A DNA stretch of 37,244 nt. Source: Mycobacterium innocens. Its GTDB lineage: Bacteria; Actinomycetota; Actinomycetes; Mycobacteriales; Mycobacteriaceae. Of this stretch, positions 8,553-19,158 are shown one piece after another (position 1 is the first letter of the stretch; every line of letters begins with the position of its first letter). Location of the stretch: the NCBI RefSeq assembly GCF_900566055.1, contig NZ_UPHQ01000062.1, positions 1 through 37,244 on the forward strand, written 5' to 3'. The notes under the pieces are model-generated. The model was not told the origin of the DNA, made no database searches, and saw only the letters and a program-made list of their open reading frames with translations. The position numbers were made by a program, and so were the translations under genes.

Positions 8553-8590
8553 GATACCCTTTGGGTGGCAGATGCCGCCCAAAGGGTATC
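8553..8590. terminator. bidirectional hairpin terminator between hupB and mutT1
   Basis: A 17-bp stem pairs 8553-8569 with 8574-8590 around an AGAT loop, with a single T-G wobble. It lies 14 bases after the hupB stop and 6 bases before the end of the convergent mutT1, so it can serve both. There is no U tract, as is common for mycobacterial terminators. Confidence 0.8.
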
Positions 8591-8596
8591 TGTGCG

Positions 8597-9535
8597 TTAG
8601 GCCCGCACGTTGGCGGCCAGCGCGCCGCCAATATGGTCGGCCGCAATGAGCCGCCCGCGGGAGAGCGAAAGCACCCAGGTGCTGCCTTTGTGGTTGCGGG
8701 ACTTGTCCGGACGCACGCCGTCGCGCTCGCACCACCAGGCGATGAGATACGGAATTACTTTGCCCTGGGTGCAGATCACCGGCGTGCCCGGCTGTGCGGC
8801 GATCCGCAGCACCCGATGCCGGCCCTGTTTGGGGTTCTTGGCATAGGCTTCCTCGGTGAGGGCGCGTTCGTTGTGAATGCTCACACCCAGTTCCTCGGCG
8901 AGCGGCTGCACCGTCTGGTGACAGCGCAACCGGTCGGCGGCGTACACGGTAGTAGCGCCGAAGGCCAGTAACTGCCCGACAAGCGCCTCGGCCTGCGCAC
9001 GTCCCTTTTTGTCCAGCGGTCGTTTGGTGTCGTCGCCGGAGAAGCGGGACTTGCTGCCGGCGGTACCGTGCCGGACCACCAGCACCGTCTTGGTGTCCGC
9101 CGGCTGTTTGGCGAACCGGCCCAAGACCTTTCGATCCTGTGCATAGTCGAGCCGCTCCATGGCGCCGGCGATCGGCAGCCAGACCAGATCGTCGACCTCG
9201 GCTCCGGCCGCGAATTCCCCGCCGACGCGGCGCGCAGCCCAGTAGTAGACCTTTTTGATGCCTTGGTCGATCGGGTAACTCGTCATGACGAGACGCCGGC
9301 CAAGGTGCGCCTGCTGACCGGTCTCCTCGAACACCTCGCGCACCGCCGCCGCCGCGGCGGTTTCCCCGGGATCCACTTTGCCCTTCGGGAGCGACCAGTC
9401 GTCGTAACGGGGACGGTGGATCACGGCAACCTCGACTGCTCCCTTGGCCTTTCCCGGACGCCACAACACCGCGCCGGCGGCATGGACGATCCTGCCCTCC
9501 GTGCATCGGCGGACGGACGTGCTGGGGATCGGCAC
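8597..9535 (-). CDS. mutT1: Nudix hydrolase with histidine-phosphatase domain
   Basis: A 312-residue two-domain enzyme that removes oxidised and diadenosine nucleotides in mycobacteria. The N-terminal Nudix domain carries the box [22 protein letters not shown] near residues 51-73. The C-terminal half is a histidine-phosphatase domain, with [10 protein letters not shown] near 154 (RHG catalytic motif) and [10 protein letters not shown] late in the domain. M. tuberculosis MutT1 (Rv2985) has the same layout and converts 8-oxo-dGTP in two steps. The start is GTG 9535, with CAGGAG just upstream. It lies 77 bases downstream of ppk on the same strand and may share its transcript. It ends against the hupB terminator. 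Confidence 0.95.
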   Translation of the reverse strand: MPIPSTSVRRCTEGRIVHAAGAVLWRPGKAKGAVEVAVIHRPRYDDWSLPKGKVDPGETAAAAAVREVFEETGQQAHLGRRLVMTSYPIDQGIKKVYYWAARRVGGEFAAGAEVDDLVWLPIAGAMERLDYAQDRKVLGRFAKQPADTKTVLVVRHGTAGSKSRFSGDDTKRPLDKKGRAQAEALVGQLLAFGATTVYAADRLRCHQTVQPLAEELGVSIHNERALTEEAYAKNPKQGRHRVLRIAAQPGTPVICTQGKVIPYLIAWWCERDGVRPDKSRNHKGSTWVLSLSRGRLIAADHIGGALAANVRA

Positions 9536-9612
9536 GTTAACTCCTGCAGGTCAATTCGGCCTGGGCCGCTCGCGGTCGTGGATGTGGCACAAATCAGCGG
9601 AGTCCCCCGGTG

Positions 9613-11820
9613 TCAGGGACTGCGGTGCCGCTCCATCAGCGATACCTGGTGGTCGCGCACACTGTGGCCGTCCTGGGGCGCCGCCGTCCATTGTCCGTCC
9701 GGGCCCAGCTCCCAACAGCGGGTGGCCGGGTCCAGCGCGGACTCGAACAAATCATCCAGCTGTGCGGTCAGCCTCGGATCCTTGACCTGAGCCATGACCT
9801 CAACACGCCGGTCGAGATTGCGGTGCATCATGTCGGCGCTGCCGATCCAGAACTCGTCGATGGCGCGGAAATGCAGGATTCGCGAGTGTTCCAGGAATCG
9901 GCCGAGAATGGAACGCACGGTGACGTTTTCCGAGAAACCTTCGGCGCCGGGGCGTAACGCGCAGATGCCGCGCACCACCACCTCGGTGGGCACTCCCGCC
10001 TGCGACGCGCGGTAGAGCGCGTCGATGACCTGTTCGTCGACAAGGGCGTTCATCTTGAGCCGGATTCGTCCGTTACCGTTTTCCCGATGTGCGGCCACCT
10101 CCCGCTCGACGCGCTCGATGATGCCGGTGCGAATCCCGTGTGGAGCCACCAACAGATTGCGGTAGGAGACCTTGCGCGAGTAACCGGTCAGCGAATTGAA
10201 CAAGTCGGTCAGGTCGGCTCCGATATCGGGCGCGGCCGTCAACAGGCCGACGTCCTCATACAGCCGGGCGGTCTTGCTGTTGTAATTGCCGGTCCCGACA
10301 TGGCAATACCGCCGGATCAACGGGCCCTCGCGGCGAACGACCAACGCGGTCTTGCAGTGGGTCTTGAGTCCGACGATCCCATAGGCCACATGCACGCCGG
10401 CCTGCTCGAGTTGCCGTGCCCACCGAATGTTGGCCTGCTCGTCGAAGCGGGCCTTGATCTCGACCAGTGCGACCACCTGCTTGCCCGCTTCGGCCGCGTC
10501 GATCAACGCCCGGACGATCGGGGAATCCCCGGAGGTGCGGTACAGCGTCTGCTTGATCGCCAGCACGTCGGGATCAGCGGCGGCCTGCTCGATGAACCGC
10601 TGCACGCTGGTGGAGAACGAATCATAGGGATGGTGCACCAGCACGTCGCCCTCGCGCAGCGTCGCGAAGATGCTCTTGGGTGTTTCCCGCTCGGCGAACG
10701 CGGGATGGGTGGCCGGAACGAATGTCCGGTCTTTGAGCGCCGGACGGTCCAGGCCGTAAATCTGCCACAACGACGACAGGTCCAGTAGCCCCGGTACCTC
10801 GATGACGTCACCGGGATGGACGTCGAGTTCGCGCAGCAGCAACTCCAGCATGCCTTCGGTCATGTCGTCGGCGACTTCGAGCCGTACCGGCGATCCGAAC
10901 CGGCGGCGCGCCAGTTCTCGTTCGAGTGCCTGCAGCAGATCTTCGTCGCGGTCCTCTTCGACCTCGAAGTCGGCGTTGCGAGTGATCCGGAACGCGTGAT
11001 GCTCGACGATCTCCATTCCCGGGAACAGCACCGGAAGGAAGGCTGCGATGAGCTCCTCCACCGGCAGGAACCGGTGGACCGATTGACCTTCGCCGCCTTC
11101 GCCATCGCTGTGGCCGACCAACTCGACAAAGCGGTCGACGTTGTCGGGCACCTTGACCCGGGCGAAGTGTTGACCGCCGTCGTCGGGTTGGCGCACGGTG
11201 ACCGCCAGGTTCAGGCTGAGCCCGCTGACGAACGGGAACGGGTGCGCGGGATCCACGGCCAGCGGGGTCAGGACGGGGAAGACCTGCTCGTTGAAGTAGA
11301 TCGACAGTTGCTCGCGCTCAGTCTCATTCAGATCCGCCCAGGTGATGATGTAGATACCTTCTTCACCGAGCGCCGGCCGCACCGAATCGAGGAACACCCG
11401 CGCGTGCCGGCCGGCGATCTGCTGGGTCTGCTCGCCGATCCGGCCCAGCTGCTCACGCGGTGTCAGACCGTCGGCGGAACGCACCGACAGCCCCATTTCG
11501 TCGCGGCGTTTGAGACCGGCCACCCGAACCATGTAGAACTCGTCGAGGTTGGACGCGAAGATCGCCAGGAATTTGGCTCGCTCCAACAACGGCATGGAGT
11601 TGTCGGCGGCAAGCGCCAGCACCCGGGCATTGAAATCCAGCCAGCTCAGCTCGCGGTTGAGATAGCGGTATTCGGGCAGCTGGTCGGTGATCGCCGCGAG
11701 TGTCGCAGCCGGGGGCGCCGTCAGTGCCGAGTCGCCTTGATGCCATGCACTCTCGTCTGGCTGCGCCTCCGTGACTGGACTGGTTTCGGTATCGGTCACC
11801 CAGCGATCATTGCCTATCAC
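9613..11820 (-). CDS. ppk: polyphosphate kinase 1
   Basis: A 735-residue enzyme that makes polyphosphate reversibly from ATP. The N-terminal region has [19 protein letters not shown] and [20 protein letters not shown]. The two catalytic histidine regions are visible: [12 protein letters not shown] near residue 485 (the autophosphorylated histidine region in PPK1) and [20 protein letters not shown] near 505. [16 protein letters not shown] and [22 protein letters not shown] mark the C-terminal phospholipase-D-like domains. Translation probably starts at GTG 11820; a GTG nine codons on is an alternative. Polyphosphate supports stress responses and signalling in mycobacteria. Nothing is missing. 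Confidence 0.97.
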   Translation of the reverse strand: MIGNDRWVTDTETSPVTEAQPDESAWHQGDSALTAPPAATLAAITDQLPEYRYLNRELSWLDFNARVLALAADNSMPLLERAKFLAIFASNLDEFYMVRVAGLKRRDEMGLSVRSADGLTPREQLGRIGEQTQQIAGRHARVFLDSVRPALGEEGIYIITWADLNETEREQLSIYFNEQVFPVLTPLAVDPAHPFPFVSGLSLNLAVTVRQPDDGGQHFARVKVPDNVDRFVELVGHSDGEGGEGQSVHRFLPVEELIAAFLPVLFPGMEIVEHHAFRITRNADFEVEEDRDEDLLQALERELARRRFGSPVRLEVADDMTEGMLELLLRELDVHPGDVIEVPGLLDLSSLWQIYGLDRPALKDRTFVPATHPAFAERETPKSIFATLREGDVLVHHPYDSFSTSVQRFIEQAAADPDVLAIKQTLYRTSGDSPIVRALIDAAEAGKQVVALVEIKARFDEQANIRWARQLEQAGVHVAYGIVGLKTHCKTALVVRREGPLIRRYCHVGTGNYNSKTARLYEDVGLLTAAPDIGADLTDLFNSLTGYSRKVSYRNLLVAPHGIRTGIIERVEREVAAHRENGNGRIRLKMNALVDEQVIDALYRASQAGVPTEVVVRGICALRPGAEGFSENVTVRSILGRFLEHSRILHFRAIDEFWIGSADMMHRNLDRRVEVMAQVKDPRLTAQLDDLFESALDPATRCWELGPDGQWTAAPQDGHSVRDHQVSLMERHRSP

Positions 11821-11900
11821 CCGGTGATGTTGCTAGCGCCCAGCCGACTTCAATCTGACGTTGGTGTGCCGGTCACCTTCGGACGGGCCCGCACCACCGG

Positions 11901-12629
<729 letters not shown>

Positions 12630-12630
12630 C

Positions 12631-12680
12631 TACTGTGTAGCGGCTGCAGGTGCCATAACGGACAACAAGGGGGTGTGCGG
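12631..12680 (+). promoter_or_regulatory. possible gpsA promoter
   Basis: TACTGT at 12631-12636 fits the TANNNT -10 pattern and would give a leader of about 38 bases before the ATG at 12681, which follows a GGGGGTG stretch usable as a ribosome-binding site. No clear -35 is seen. Confidence 0.35.
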
Positions 12681-13688
12681 ATGGCCGGCACGGGAACCGT
12701 TGTGGTGATGGGGGCCGGCGCGTGGGGCACCGCGCTGGCCAAGGTGCTGGCCGACGCCGGTGGTGAGGTCATCCTGTGGGCCCGACGAGCCGACGTCGCC
12801 GAGCAGATCAACAGCACCCGGTACAACCCCGACTATCTGCCCGGCACGTTGCTGCCGCCCGGCATCCGCGCCACCCCCGAGGCCGAGGAGGCGCTCAGCG
12901 GCGCAGCCACGGTCCTTTTGGGCGTTCCGGCGCAGACGCTGCGCGCCAATCTGGAGCGGTGGGCCAGCTTGTTTCCCGAGGACGCCACCCTGGTCAGTTT
13001 GGCCAAGGGCATCGAACTCGGCACCCTGATGCGGATGAGCCAGGTGATCACCTCGGTGACCGGAGTAGACCCGGCACACGTCGCGGTGATCTCCGGGCCC
13101 AACCTGGCCAGTGAGATCGCCGAGTCTCAGCCGGCAGCCACCGTCGTCGCATGCAGCGACTCCGGCCGGGCGGTCGCTCTGCAGCGTGCGCTGAACAGTG
13201 GCTACTTTCGTCCGTACACCAACAGCGATGTCATCGGCACCGAGATCGGTGGCGCCTGCAAGAACGTCATTGCGCTGGCGTGCGGGATGGCCGTCGGCGT
13301 CGGGTTGGGCGAAAACACCGCGGCGGCCATCATCACCCGCGGGCTGGCCGAAATCATGCGGCTCGGGATCGCGCTGGGCGCCAAAGGCGCGACACTGGCC
13401 GGGCTGGCCGGGGTGGGGGACCTGGTGGCCACCTGCACCTCACCGCATTCCCGCAATCGGTCCTTCGGCGAGCGACTGGGCCGGGGCGAGACCATGCAAT
13501 CGGCGTTGCAGCACCGCGACGGCCACGTCGTCGAGGGGGTCACGTCGTGTGTGGCGGTGCTCGCGCTGGCGTCCAGCTACGACGTCGAGATGCCGCTGAC
13601 CGACGCCGTGCACCGGGTCTGTCATAAGGGGCTGTCGGTGAATGAGGCGATTGCGCTGTTGCTGGGTCGCAGCACCAAACCCGAGTAA
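12681..13688 (+). CDS. gpsA: NAD(P)-dependent glycerol-3-phosphate dehydrogenase
   Basis: A 335-residue enzyme (GpdA2 in M. tuberculosis) that reduces dihydroxyacetone phosphate to sn-glycerol 3-phosphate for phospholipid synthesis. The Rossmann motif [16 protein letters not shown] covers residues 7-22. [16 protein letters not shown] and [13 protein letters not shown] follow. [17 protein letters not shown] contains the catalytic lysine, and [16 protein letters not shown] closes the active site. The frame extends upstream to 12288, but that part lies opposite fbiD and is not family-like; ATG 12681 gives the normal length. ddl lies 174 bases downstream on the same strand. Confidence 0.95.
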   Translation: MAGTGTVVVMGAGAWGTALAKVLADAGGEVILWARRADVAEQINSTRYNPDYLPGTLLPPGIRATPEAEEALSGAATVLLGVPAQTLRANLERWASLFPEDATLVSLAKGIELGTLMRMSQVITSVTGVDPAHVAVISGPNLASEIAESQPAATVVACSDSGRAVALQRALNSGYFRPYTNSDVIGTEIGGACKNVIALACGMAVGVGLGENTAAAIITRGLAEIMRLGIALGAKGATLAGLAGVGDLVATCTSPHSRNRSFGERLGRGETMQSALQHRDGHVVEGVTSCVAVLALASSYDVEMPLTDAVHRVCHKGLSVNEAIALLLGRSTKPE

Positions 13689-13704
13689 GCAGCCCAGGCT
13701 ACTC

Positions 13705-13782
13705 GCCGCCGAAACGTCGTCGAGCCTGTAATTATGCAGGCCGCTACTCGAACTTCCGCTGCGAAATTACAGTCTCGGCGGC
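13705..13782. repeat. nested inverted repeat between gpsA and ddl
   Basis: GCCGCCGA (13705-13712) pairs with TCGGCGGC (13775-13782). Inside it, CTGTAATT (13726-13733) pairs with AATTACAG (13765-13772). A direct repeat TCGTCGAGC lies at 13717 and 13787. The AT-rich inner arms stand out from the surroundings. It could be a terminator or attenuator of gpsA or a small dispersed element. Confidence 0.6.
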
Positions 13783-13847
13783 ATCTCGTCGAGCAAGCGC
13801 ACGGACGGGCGGAGGGCGGGAGCCGGGTATCGTCGCGTCCCACCCGG

Positions 13848-13865
13848 TAGCCTCTGAAGGTTGTG
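13848..13865 (+). promoter_or_regulatory. candidate short-leader or leaderless promoter of ddl
   Basis: TAGCCT (13848-13853) lies nine bases before the GTG start at 13863. This would give no leader or a leader of a few bases. GAAGG overlaps the space but is too close to the GTG to be a good ribosome-binding site. Confidence 0.4.
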
Positions 13866-14975
13866 AGTGCCAACGACCGGCGTGCCCGGGTTGCCGTCGT
13901 GTTCGGCGGCCGCAGCAACGAGCACGCCATCTCCTGCGTGTCGGCGGGCAGCATCCTGCGCAACCTGGACCCGCAGCGGTTCGAGGTGATCGCGATCGGC
14001 ATCACGCCGCAAGGCTCGTGGGTGCTCACCGACGGCAACCCCGACGCCCTGGCCATCACCAACCGGCAACTGCCCGCGGTCAGCTCCGAATCGGGCACAT
14101 TGCTGGCGTTGCCCGCCGACCCGCAGTGGGGCGGCCGACTGGTGTCGTTGCCGCCGGGTGCCGGTGAAGTGTTGGCCTCCGTCGACGTGGTGTTCCCGGT
14201 GCTGCATGGCCCCTACGGGGAGGACGGCACCATCCAGGGACTGCTCGAGCTTGCCGGTGTGCCCTACGTCGGGGCCGGTGTGCTGGCCGGTGCCGCCGGC
14301 ATGGACAAGGAATTCACCAAGAAGCTGCTGGCCGCTGACGGGCTTCCGGTCGGGCCGCACGCGGTGCTGCGTCCGTCGCGGCCGGCCTTGAGTCTCGACG
14401 AATGCGAGCGGCTGGGGCTGCCGGTGTACGTCAAGCCCGCGCGCGGCGGCTCGTCGATCGGCGTCAGCCGGGTGTCGAGCTGGGATGAGTTGCCCGCCGC
14501 GGTCGCCGAGGCGCGCCGGCACGATCCGAAGGTGATCGTCGAGGCCGCCGTCAACGGGCGTGAGCTGGAATGCGGTGTGCTCGAGTTCCCGGACGGCACG
14601 GTGCAAGCCAGCACGCTAGGGGAGATCCGGGTGGCCGGGGTGCGCGGACGCGAGGACGCCTTCTACGACTTCGCGACCAAGTACCTCGACGACGCAGCCG
14701 AGCTGGATGTCCCCGCCAAGGTCGACGACGACGTCGCCGACGCGGTGCGCGACCTGGCGATCCGGGCGTTTCACGCCATCGACTGCCATGGCCTGGCCCG
14801 GGTGGACTTCTTCCTCACCGAGGAGGGCCCGGTGATCAACGAGATCAACACCATGCCGGGGTTCACCACGATCTCGATGTACCCCCGGATGTGGGCGGCC
14901 AGCGGCGTCGACTATCCGACGCTGCTGGCGACCATGGTGGAGACGGCACTGGCCCGGGGAGTGGGCCTGCGTTAA
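13863..14975 (+). CDS. ddl: D-alanine--D-alanine ligase
   Basis: This 370-residue ATP-grasp enzyme joins two D-alanines for peptidoglycan and is a target of D-cycloserine. [13 protein letters not shown] (residues 12-24) is the first substrate loop. [20 protein letters not shown] and [14 protein letters not shown] (ATP phosphate-binding loop) follow. [20 protein letters not shown] carries the metal ligands, and [13 protein letters not shown] the C-terminal signature. The start is GTG 13863. The stop TAA (13973 relative series: bases 14973-14975) lies in a TTAA shared with the stop of the convergent DUF3515 gene. The protein is intact. Confidence 0.97.
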   Translation: MSANDRRARVAVVFGGRSNEHAISCVSAGSILRNLDPQRFEVIAIGITPQGSWVLTDGNPDALAITNRQLPAVSSESGTLLALPADPQWGGRLVSLPPGAGEVLASVDVVFPVLHGPYGEDGTIQGLLELAGVPYVGAGVLAGAAGMDKEFTKKLLAADGLPVGPHAVLRPSRPALSLDECERLGLPVYVKPARGGSSIGVSRVSSWDELPAAVAEARRHDPKVIVEAAVNGRELECGVLEFPDGTVQASTLGEIRVAGVRGREDAFYDFATKYLDDAAELDVPAKVDDDVADAVRDLAIRAFHAIDCHGLARVDFFLTEEGPVINEINTMPGFTTISMYPRMWAASGVDYPTLLATMVETALARGVGLR

Positions 14976-15631
14976 CCGGTCGGCGCCGGGTCGATCGGCA
15001 CGGCCGCGATGGTGTGGTCGATGACCTCGGACAGCTCCTGGATCGGCGTAGGCCCCGACCCTGCCGGCAGCGTCAGCGCGATGTATACCGGACGGTCGAC
15101 CGTGTACCAGGTGGATCTGCCGGCGCCGCGGTCGGTTTGGGTTTCGTCGGTAACCCGGAACCACTGCACCCGGTCAACGATCTGGATCGGCGCGCCCACG
15201 ATGAAGTCGGCCGGGCGGTCGAGGCCGCAACGCATGATGACCGGCTCGCGGCCGGGCCCGGAACTCCAGGCGCTCACGCCTTCCGGGGCCGGTTGCGCAA
15301 TCGTCGCTCGCTGATAGTCACCCAGGCGCTGCGGCAGCGCTGCCGTCAGCGCATGGCAGGCCGGACCACCGGCGTGGGGGGCCGGCACGGCCGCAACCGT
15401 GACGGGTTGTTGCCGGGGGTGGCGGGTCGCCGCGATCACCAGGATCACCCCGACCGTCGCCACGGCCAGTACCACAGCCGCAATGATCAGGATGCGTGGC
15501 GGACCGTCTACTTCTGCTTCGGGGTTGGGAAGGGCGTCGCCCGTCACCTCGCCGGCCACCTCCGCCTTGACTGCCCGGCTGTCCCGGGGCCACCGACGTC
15601 CCGCCCGGATGTTCGGGTCGCCAGAGCTCAT
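14972..15631 (-). CDS. DUF3515-family membrane-anchored protein (Rv2980-like)
   Basis: A 219-residue actinobacterial protein of unknown function. The first 45 residues are polar, followed by one membrane helix ([22 protein letters not shown], about 47-68). A proline-rich linker leads to an extracytoplasmic domain with [24 protein letters not shown] and [24 protein letters not shown]. The two cysteines of the outer domain (ACHAL and RCGLD) could form a disulphide. The conserved link to ddl and thiL in mycobacteria suggests a cell-envelope role, but this is only context. It starts at ATG 15631, divergent from thiL, and its stop codon overlaps that of ddl. Confidence 0.88.
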   Translation of the reverse strand: MSSGDPNIRAGRRWPRDSRAVKAEVAGEVTGDALPNPEAEVDGPPRILIIAAVVLAVATVGVILVIAATRHPRQQPVTVAAVPAPHAGGPACHALTAALPQRLGDYQRATIAQPAPEGVSAWSSGPGREPVIMRCGLDRPADFIVGAPIQIVDRVQWFRVTDETQTDRGAGRSTWYTVDRPVYIALTLPAGSGPTPIQELSEVIDHTIAAVPIDPAPTG

Positions 15632-15699
15632 AGACTAACGCGGTCCACCCCGGGCGGGCAGGGGACCGGACCCGGGTGAGACGTCCCGCAGGAGGTGGC

Positions 15700-16677
15700 G
15701 TGCGCGACGACGCATCGGGGCAAGCGTCGGGGGAGTCTCCGACGCTGCAACAGCTCGGGGAGTTCGCCGTGATCGACCGGTTGGTGGCCGGCCGCCGTCA
15801 GCCTCCCGTCGTCGAGCTCGGGCCGGGCGACGACGCCGCCGTGGTCGCCGCCCGCGACGGCCGCGTCGTGATGTCGACCGACATGCTGGTGCAGGACCGG
15901 CACTTTCGGCTGGACTGGTCGACACCCCACGATGTAGGCCGCAAGGCGATCGCCCAGAACGCTGCCGACGTCGCGGCCATGGGCGCGCGCTGTACCGCGT
16001 TCGTGGTGAGCTTCGGGGCGCCCACCGACACACCCGCGGACCAGGTGAGCGCCCTGGTCGACGGCATGTGGGACGAGGCGGACCGAATCGGCGCCGGCAT
16101 CGTCGGAGGCGATCTGGTTCGCTGCCCGCAGTGGGTGGTGTCGGTGACGGTGCTGGGGGACCTCGAGGGACGCGCACCGGTGCGGCGCTCCGGCGCCAAA
16201 CCCGGCTCGGTCGTCGCCGTGGCCGGTGAACTGGGCCGCTCGGCGGCCGGATATCAGTTGTGGCACAACGGGATAGACGGATTCGACGAGTTACGACGGC
16301 GCCATCTGGTGCCCCAGCCGCCGTATCAGCAGGGCGTGGCGGCCGCCGCCGCGGGGGCTCAGGCCATGATCGACATCTCCGACGGCCTGGTCGCCGACCT
16401 GCGCCATGTCGCGCAGGCGTCCGCGGTCGGTATCGACGTGTCGACCGCGGCGCTGGCTCACGACCACGCCGCGCTGGCCGCGGCCGCCGACGCCGTGGGC
16501 GCCGATCCGTGGCCCTGGGTGCTCGGTGGCGGCGAAGACCACGCCCTGGCGGCGTGTTTCGCCGACGCGGTGCCGGCCGGCTGGCGCGTCATCGGGCGGG
16601 TGGTCGACGGTCTGCCCCGGGTGCTGGTCGACGGAAACGAATGGGGCGGATATGCGGGTTGGCAGTCGTTCGATTGA
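15700..16677 (+). CDS. thiL: thiamine-monophosphate kinase
   Basis: A 325-residue AIRS/PurM-fold kinase that phosphorylates thiamine monophosphate to the active pyrophosphate. Motifs are ELGPGDDAAVV, STDMLVQDRHFRLDW, AIAQNAADVAAMGA, AGIVGGDLVRC and QAMIDISDGLVADL, then GGGEDHALAACF near the end. The frame is open from a GTG at 15676, but the GTG at 15700 has AGGAGG four bases upstream and gives the more usual N-terminus before the conserved ESPTLQQLGEFAVI. It lies divergent from the DUF3515 gene. The downstream DUF1330 gene seems to have its own promoter, so thiL may be monocistronic. Confidence 0.95.
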   Translation: MRDDASGQASGESPTLQQLGEFAVIDRLVAGRRQPPVVELGPGDDAAVVAARDGRVVMSTDMLVQDRHFRLDWSTPHDVGRKAIAQNAADVAAMGARCTAFVVSFGAPTDTPADQVSALVDGMWDEADRIGAGIVGGDLVRCPQWVVSVTVLGDLEGRAPVRRSGAKPGSVVAVAGELGRSAAGYQLWHNGIDGFDELRRRHLVPQPPYQQGVAAAAAGAQAMIDISDGLVADLRHVAQASAVGIDVSTAALAHDHAALAAAADAVGADPWPWVLGGGEDHALAACFADAVPAGWRVIGRVVDGLPRVLVDGNEWGGYAGWQSFD

Positions 16678-16690
16678 CCGCGCCGTTGAG

Positions 16691-16705
16691 TAGGGTGACG
16701 CGGTG
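16691..16705 (+). promoter_or_regulatory. candidate leaderless promoter of DUF1330 gene and ung
   Basis: TAGGGT (16691-16696) lies six bases before the GTG start at 16703. There is no ribosome-binding sequence between. Transcription would begin at the start codon. Confidence 0.5.
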
Positions 16706-16993
16706 ACCGTCTACGCGATCGCCCAGCTGAGATTCACCGATCGGGCAGCATATGACCGGTACCAGACCAGGTTCATGGAAGTGTTTCGTCGTCATCCGGG
16801 AACGTTGCTGGCTGCCGACGAGTCGCCCCAGGTGATCGAGGGGCAGTGGGACCATCAGAAAGTGGTGCTGATGTCGTTTCCCGACGAGGCCACATTCCGT
16901 GGCTGGGCACAATCGCCTGAGTACCAAGAGATTTCGAATGACCGTCGGGCGGGCGCCGATACGGCGGTGCTCCTGCCACAAGGCCTGCAGTGA
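16703..16993 (+). CDS. DUF1330-family small protein
   Basis: A 96-residue ferredoxin-like (dimeric alpha-beta barrel) protein. The family pattern is visible: [21 protein letters not shown] at the start, [30 protein letters not shown] in the middle and [19 protein letters not shown] at the end. The biochemical function is unknown. It lies between thiL and ung, which I recall as adjacent in M. tuberculosis. Its TGA overlaps the GTG of ung, so it is probably translated together with ung. The GTG start follows a -10 motif without leader. Confidence 0.85.
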   Translation: MTVYAIAQLRFTDRAAYDRYQTRFMEVFRRHPGTLLAADESPQVIEGQWDHQKVVLMSFPDEATFRGWAQSPEYQEISNDRRAGADTAVLLPQGLQ

Positions 16994-17673
16994 GCGCACG
17001 TCCGCTGAGCGAACTCGTCGAGCAGGGCTGGGCCGCCGCGTTGCACCCGGTGGCCGACCAGGTGGCCCAGATGGGGCAGTTTCTGCGCGCCGAGATCGCG
17101 GCCGGCCGCAAATACCTGCCGGCGGGGCCTAACGTATTGCGCGCCTTCACTTTTCCATTCGACCAGGTGCGGGTCCTGATCGTCGGGCAGGATCCGTATC
17201 CGACACCCGGACATGCGGTGGGACTGAGCTTTTCGGTAGCCGCCGAGGTGCGTCCGCTACCGCGCAGCCTGGCCAATATCTTCGAGGAGTACGCAGCCGA
17301 CCTGGGCTATCCGCAGCCCTCGTGCGGTGATCTGACGCCCTGGGCGCAGCGCGGCGTGATGTTGTTGAACCGGGTGCTGACCGTGCGCCCGAGTAATCCG
17401 GCGTCGCACCGGGGTAAGGGCTGGGAAGTGGTGACCGAGTGTGCGATTCGAGCGCTTGTCTCGCGGTCGCAGCCGCTGGTGGCCATCCTGTGGGGACGTG
17501 ACGCGTCGACGCTCAAACCGATGTTGGCCGCCGGGACATGTGTCGCCATCGAATCGCCGCATCCGTCTCCGTTGTCGGCGTCGCGGGGGTTCTTCGGCTC
17601 GCGGCCGTTCAGCCGTGCTAACGAGCTGCTTGCGGGGATGGGTGCCGACCCGATCGATTGGCGGCTGCCGTGA
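16990..17673 (+). CDS. ung: uracil-DNA glycosylase
   Basis: A 227-residue family 1 enzyme that excises uracil from DNA, important in a high-G+C genome with frequent cytosine deamination. Motif A is [18 protein letters not shown], with the catalytic aspartate in [14 protein letters not shown] carries the uracil-contacting asparagine, and [21 protein letters not shown] contains the catalytic histidine in the HPSPLS loop. The start GTG overlaps the stop of the DUF1330 gene. The stop overlaps another GTG at 17670, which opens only 28 codons. Full length. Confidence 0.97.
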   Translation: MSARPLSELVEQGWAAALHPVADQVAQMGQFLRAEIAAGRKYLPAGPNVLRAFTFPFDQVRVLIVGQDPYPTPGHAVGLSFSVAAEVRPLPRSLANIFEEYAADLGYPQPSCGDLTPWAQRGVMLLNRVLTVRPSNPASHRGKGWEVVTECAIRALVSRSQPLVAILWGRDASTLKPMLAAGTCVAIESPHPSPLSASRGFFGSRPFSRANELLAGMGADPIDWRLP

Positions 17674-17802
17674 CCGAGATGCGGGCGCTGCGGGCGCATC
17701 GGTGTGAGGATCTGTCGACCGGCTTTTGGCTTCCGCCGAGCGTGAAGCTGTCGTGAACCCGCCGGCGAAATCTCAATGACCGTCTCGGCCGCCTTTTCCG
17801 CG

Positions 17803-19158
17803 CTAAACACATCCCCCATTGGTCAGACCGACCAGGCTTGCATTCCAACAATTCGGCAACATCGGCAGCCGCGGGCCGCTCCCCGACTCGCTACCACCTA
17901 ACGTGGCCAACCCGGCAGCGTGCGCGGCGCCTCCTGATCCTGATGGCCCGGTGCCGGCAAACCCCAGCGCGCCCGCACCGTGATCCGAAGCCGCTACCGG
18001 CACCGGCGCCTGCAAGTAACTGCCGGCCGTCGCGAACGACACCAACTGTGCTTGTGGCAACACTGCCGACGGCTCCACAGCGCCGACCGCGACCCCCGCC
18101 ACAGGTGTGGCAACCATACCCGCCACAGCGTTCGCGCTCGGGCTGGCGGCAGCAGCCGCAACCGGCAGTGCCGTCGCCGCGGCTACCGGACCTACCAGAG
18201 TGGGGAGAATCCCAAGGTTCAGCCCCATGATCCATTGACTGATCCATTGGATCACCAGATTGCCGACTTCATAACCGAAGACGAAAGGAAGAAATACAGT
18301 AGCGAACGTTTCTATTCCAACAGTGAGCCACGCGAGTTCTAGGTATGCAAGGGCTTCAAGCGCCAAATGTGTGTTGCCGATCACGACCAAGTATCCAATA
18401 AACAACAAGACAATTGGTGTGTAGAAAGACATCATGAGGGTAAAAATTGCAAGGGCCGGAACGGCGAGAATCTCCGTGCCAACGACTTTGATCAGGTCCC
18501 ACAAGATCTGCCATATCGGAAAGGGCTCGTAGCTGATGGCGTGCGCCGCGCCGGCTACGATCTCGCCGGCCAGACCGGTGCCGGGTTTGATGATGATTGG
18601 TGCCGGTGGGGTGTGCGGCATCGACGTCGTTGCGGCTGCAGTGACTGCGTCATAGACGCTCACCGTGGTTGCGGCCTGAATCCACATCCGCGCATAGTCG
18701 GCCTCGTTGAGTGCTATCGGGATGGTGTTGATGCCAAAGAAATTCGTTGCCAGCAACACCGCGTGGGTGGCGTGGTTGGCGGCCAGCTCCGGCAGTGTCG
18801 GCATCGCCGCGATCGCGCTGACATAGGCGGTCGCCACCGCCTGATGTGCTGCCGAGACTGCGGCGCTATCGCTACTGGCCTGAACCAGCCACGCCACACA
18901 CGGCCCATAGGCCCCCGCACAGATCTCCGCGGTGGGGCCCTGCCACGCCCCGGTCCGCATCGCGCCCAATGCCGCGGTGAGTTCTTCAGCCACCGACGCA
19001 TAGACGACGCCCAACGACGCCCATTCCGCGGCGGCCGTCAGCAACGGGGCTGCTCCCGGGCCGGCGCTCAGCAGGGCCGAATGCACCTCGGGCGGCGAAG
19101 CCAGCCACACCGGCGCACCCGCAACGGCGGCCAAAGTGTCACTCACGCATAGCGTCAC
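17803..19158 (-). CDS. PPE-family protein with hydrophobic central region
   Basis: About 451 residues. The N-terminal PPE domain (about 1-190) is clear: [21 protein letters not shown], the AWQGPTAE WxG-type turn near residue 72, and the conserved [23 protein letters not shown] proteins pair with PE proteins and are secreted by ESX systems. Residues about 225-330 are unusually hydrophobic, with several stretches long enough to cross a membrane ([44 protein letters not shown]). The tail is Ala/Gly/Pro/Ser-rich and ends with [15 protein letters not shown]. The DNA coding the hydrophobic part is clearly lower in G+C. GTG 19158 is chosen because AAAGAGG lies seven bases upstream; GTG 19176 is possible. 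No PE partner is adjacent. I recall no PPE gene here in M. tuberculosis, so it is probably an insertion. Confidence 0.88.
   Translation of the reverse strand: MTLCVSDTLAAVAGAPVWLASPPEVHSALLSAGPGAAPLLTAAAEWASLGVVYASVAEELTAALGAMRTGAWQGPTAEICAGAYGPCVAWLVQASSDSAAVSAAHQAVATAYVSAIAAMPTLPELAANHATHAVLLATNFFGINTIPIALNEADYARMWIQAATTVSVYDAVTAAATTSMPHTPPAPIIIKPGTGLAGEIVAGAAHAISYEPFPIWQILWDLIKVVGTEILAVPALAIFTLMMSFYTPIVLLFIGYLVVIGNTHLALEALAYLELAWLTVGIETFATVFLPFVFGYEVGNLVIQWISQWIMGLNLGILPTLVGPVAAATALPVAAAAASPSANAVAGMVATPVAGVAVGAVEPSAVLPQAQLVSFATAGSYLQAPVPVAASDHGAGALGFAGTGPSGSGGAAHAAGLATLGGSESGSGPRLPMLPNCWNASLVGLTNGGCV

Noticed and set aside
7860..9506. 548-codon minus-strand frame across hupB and mutT1
   Set aside because: Runs through the terminator hairpin and antisense to hupB; its repeats mirror the lysine tail codons.
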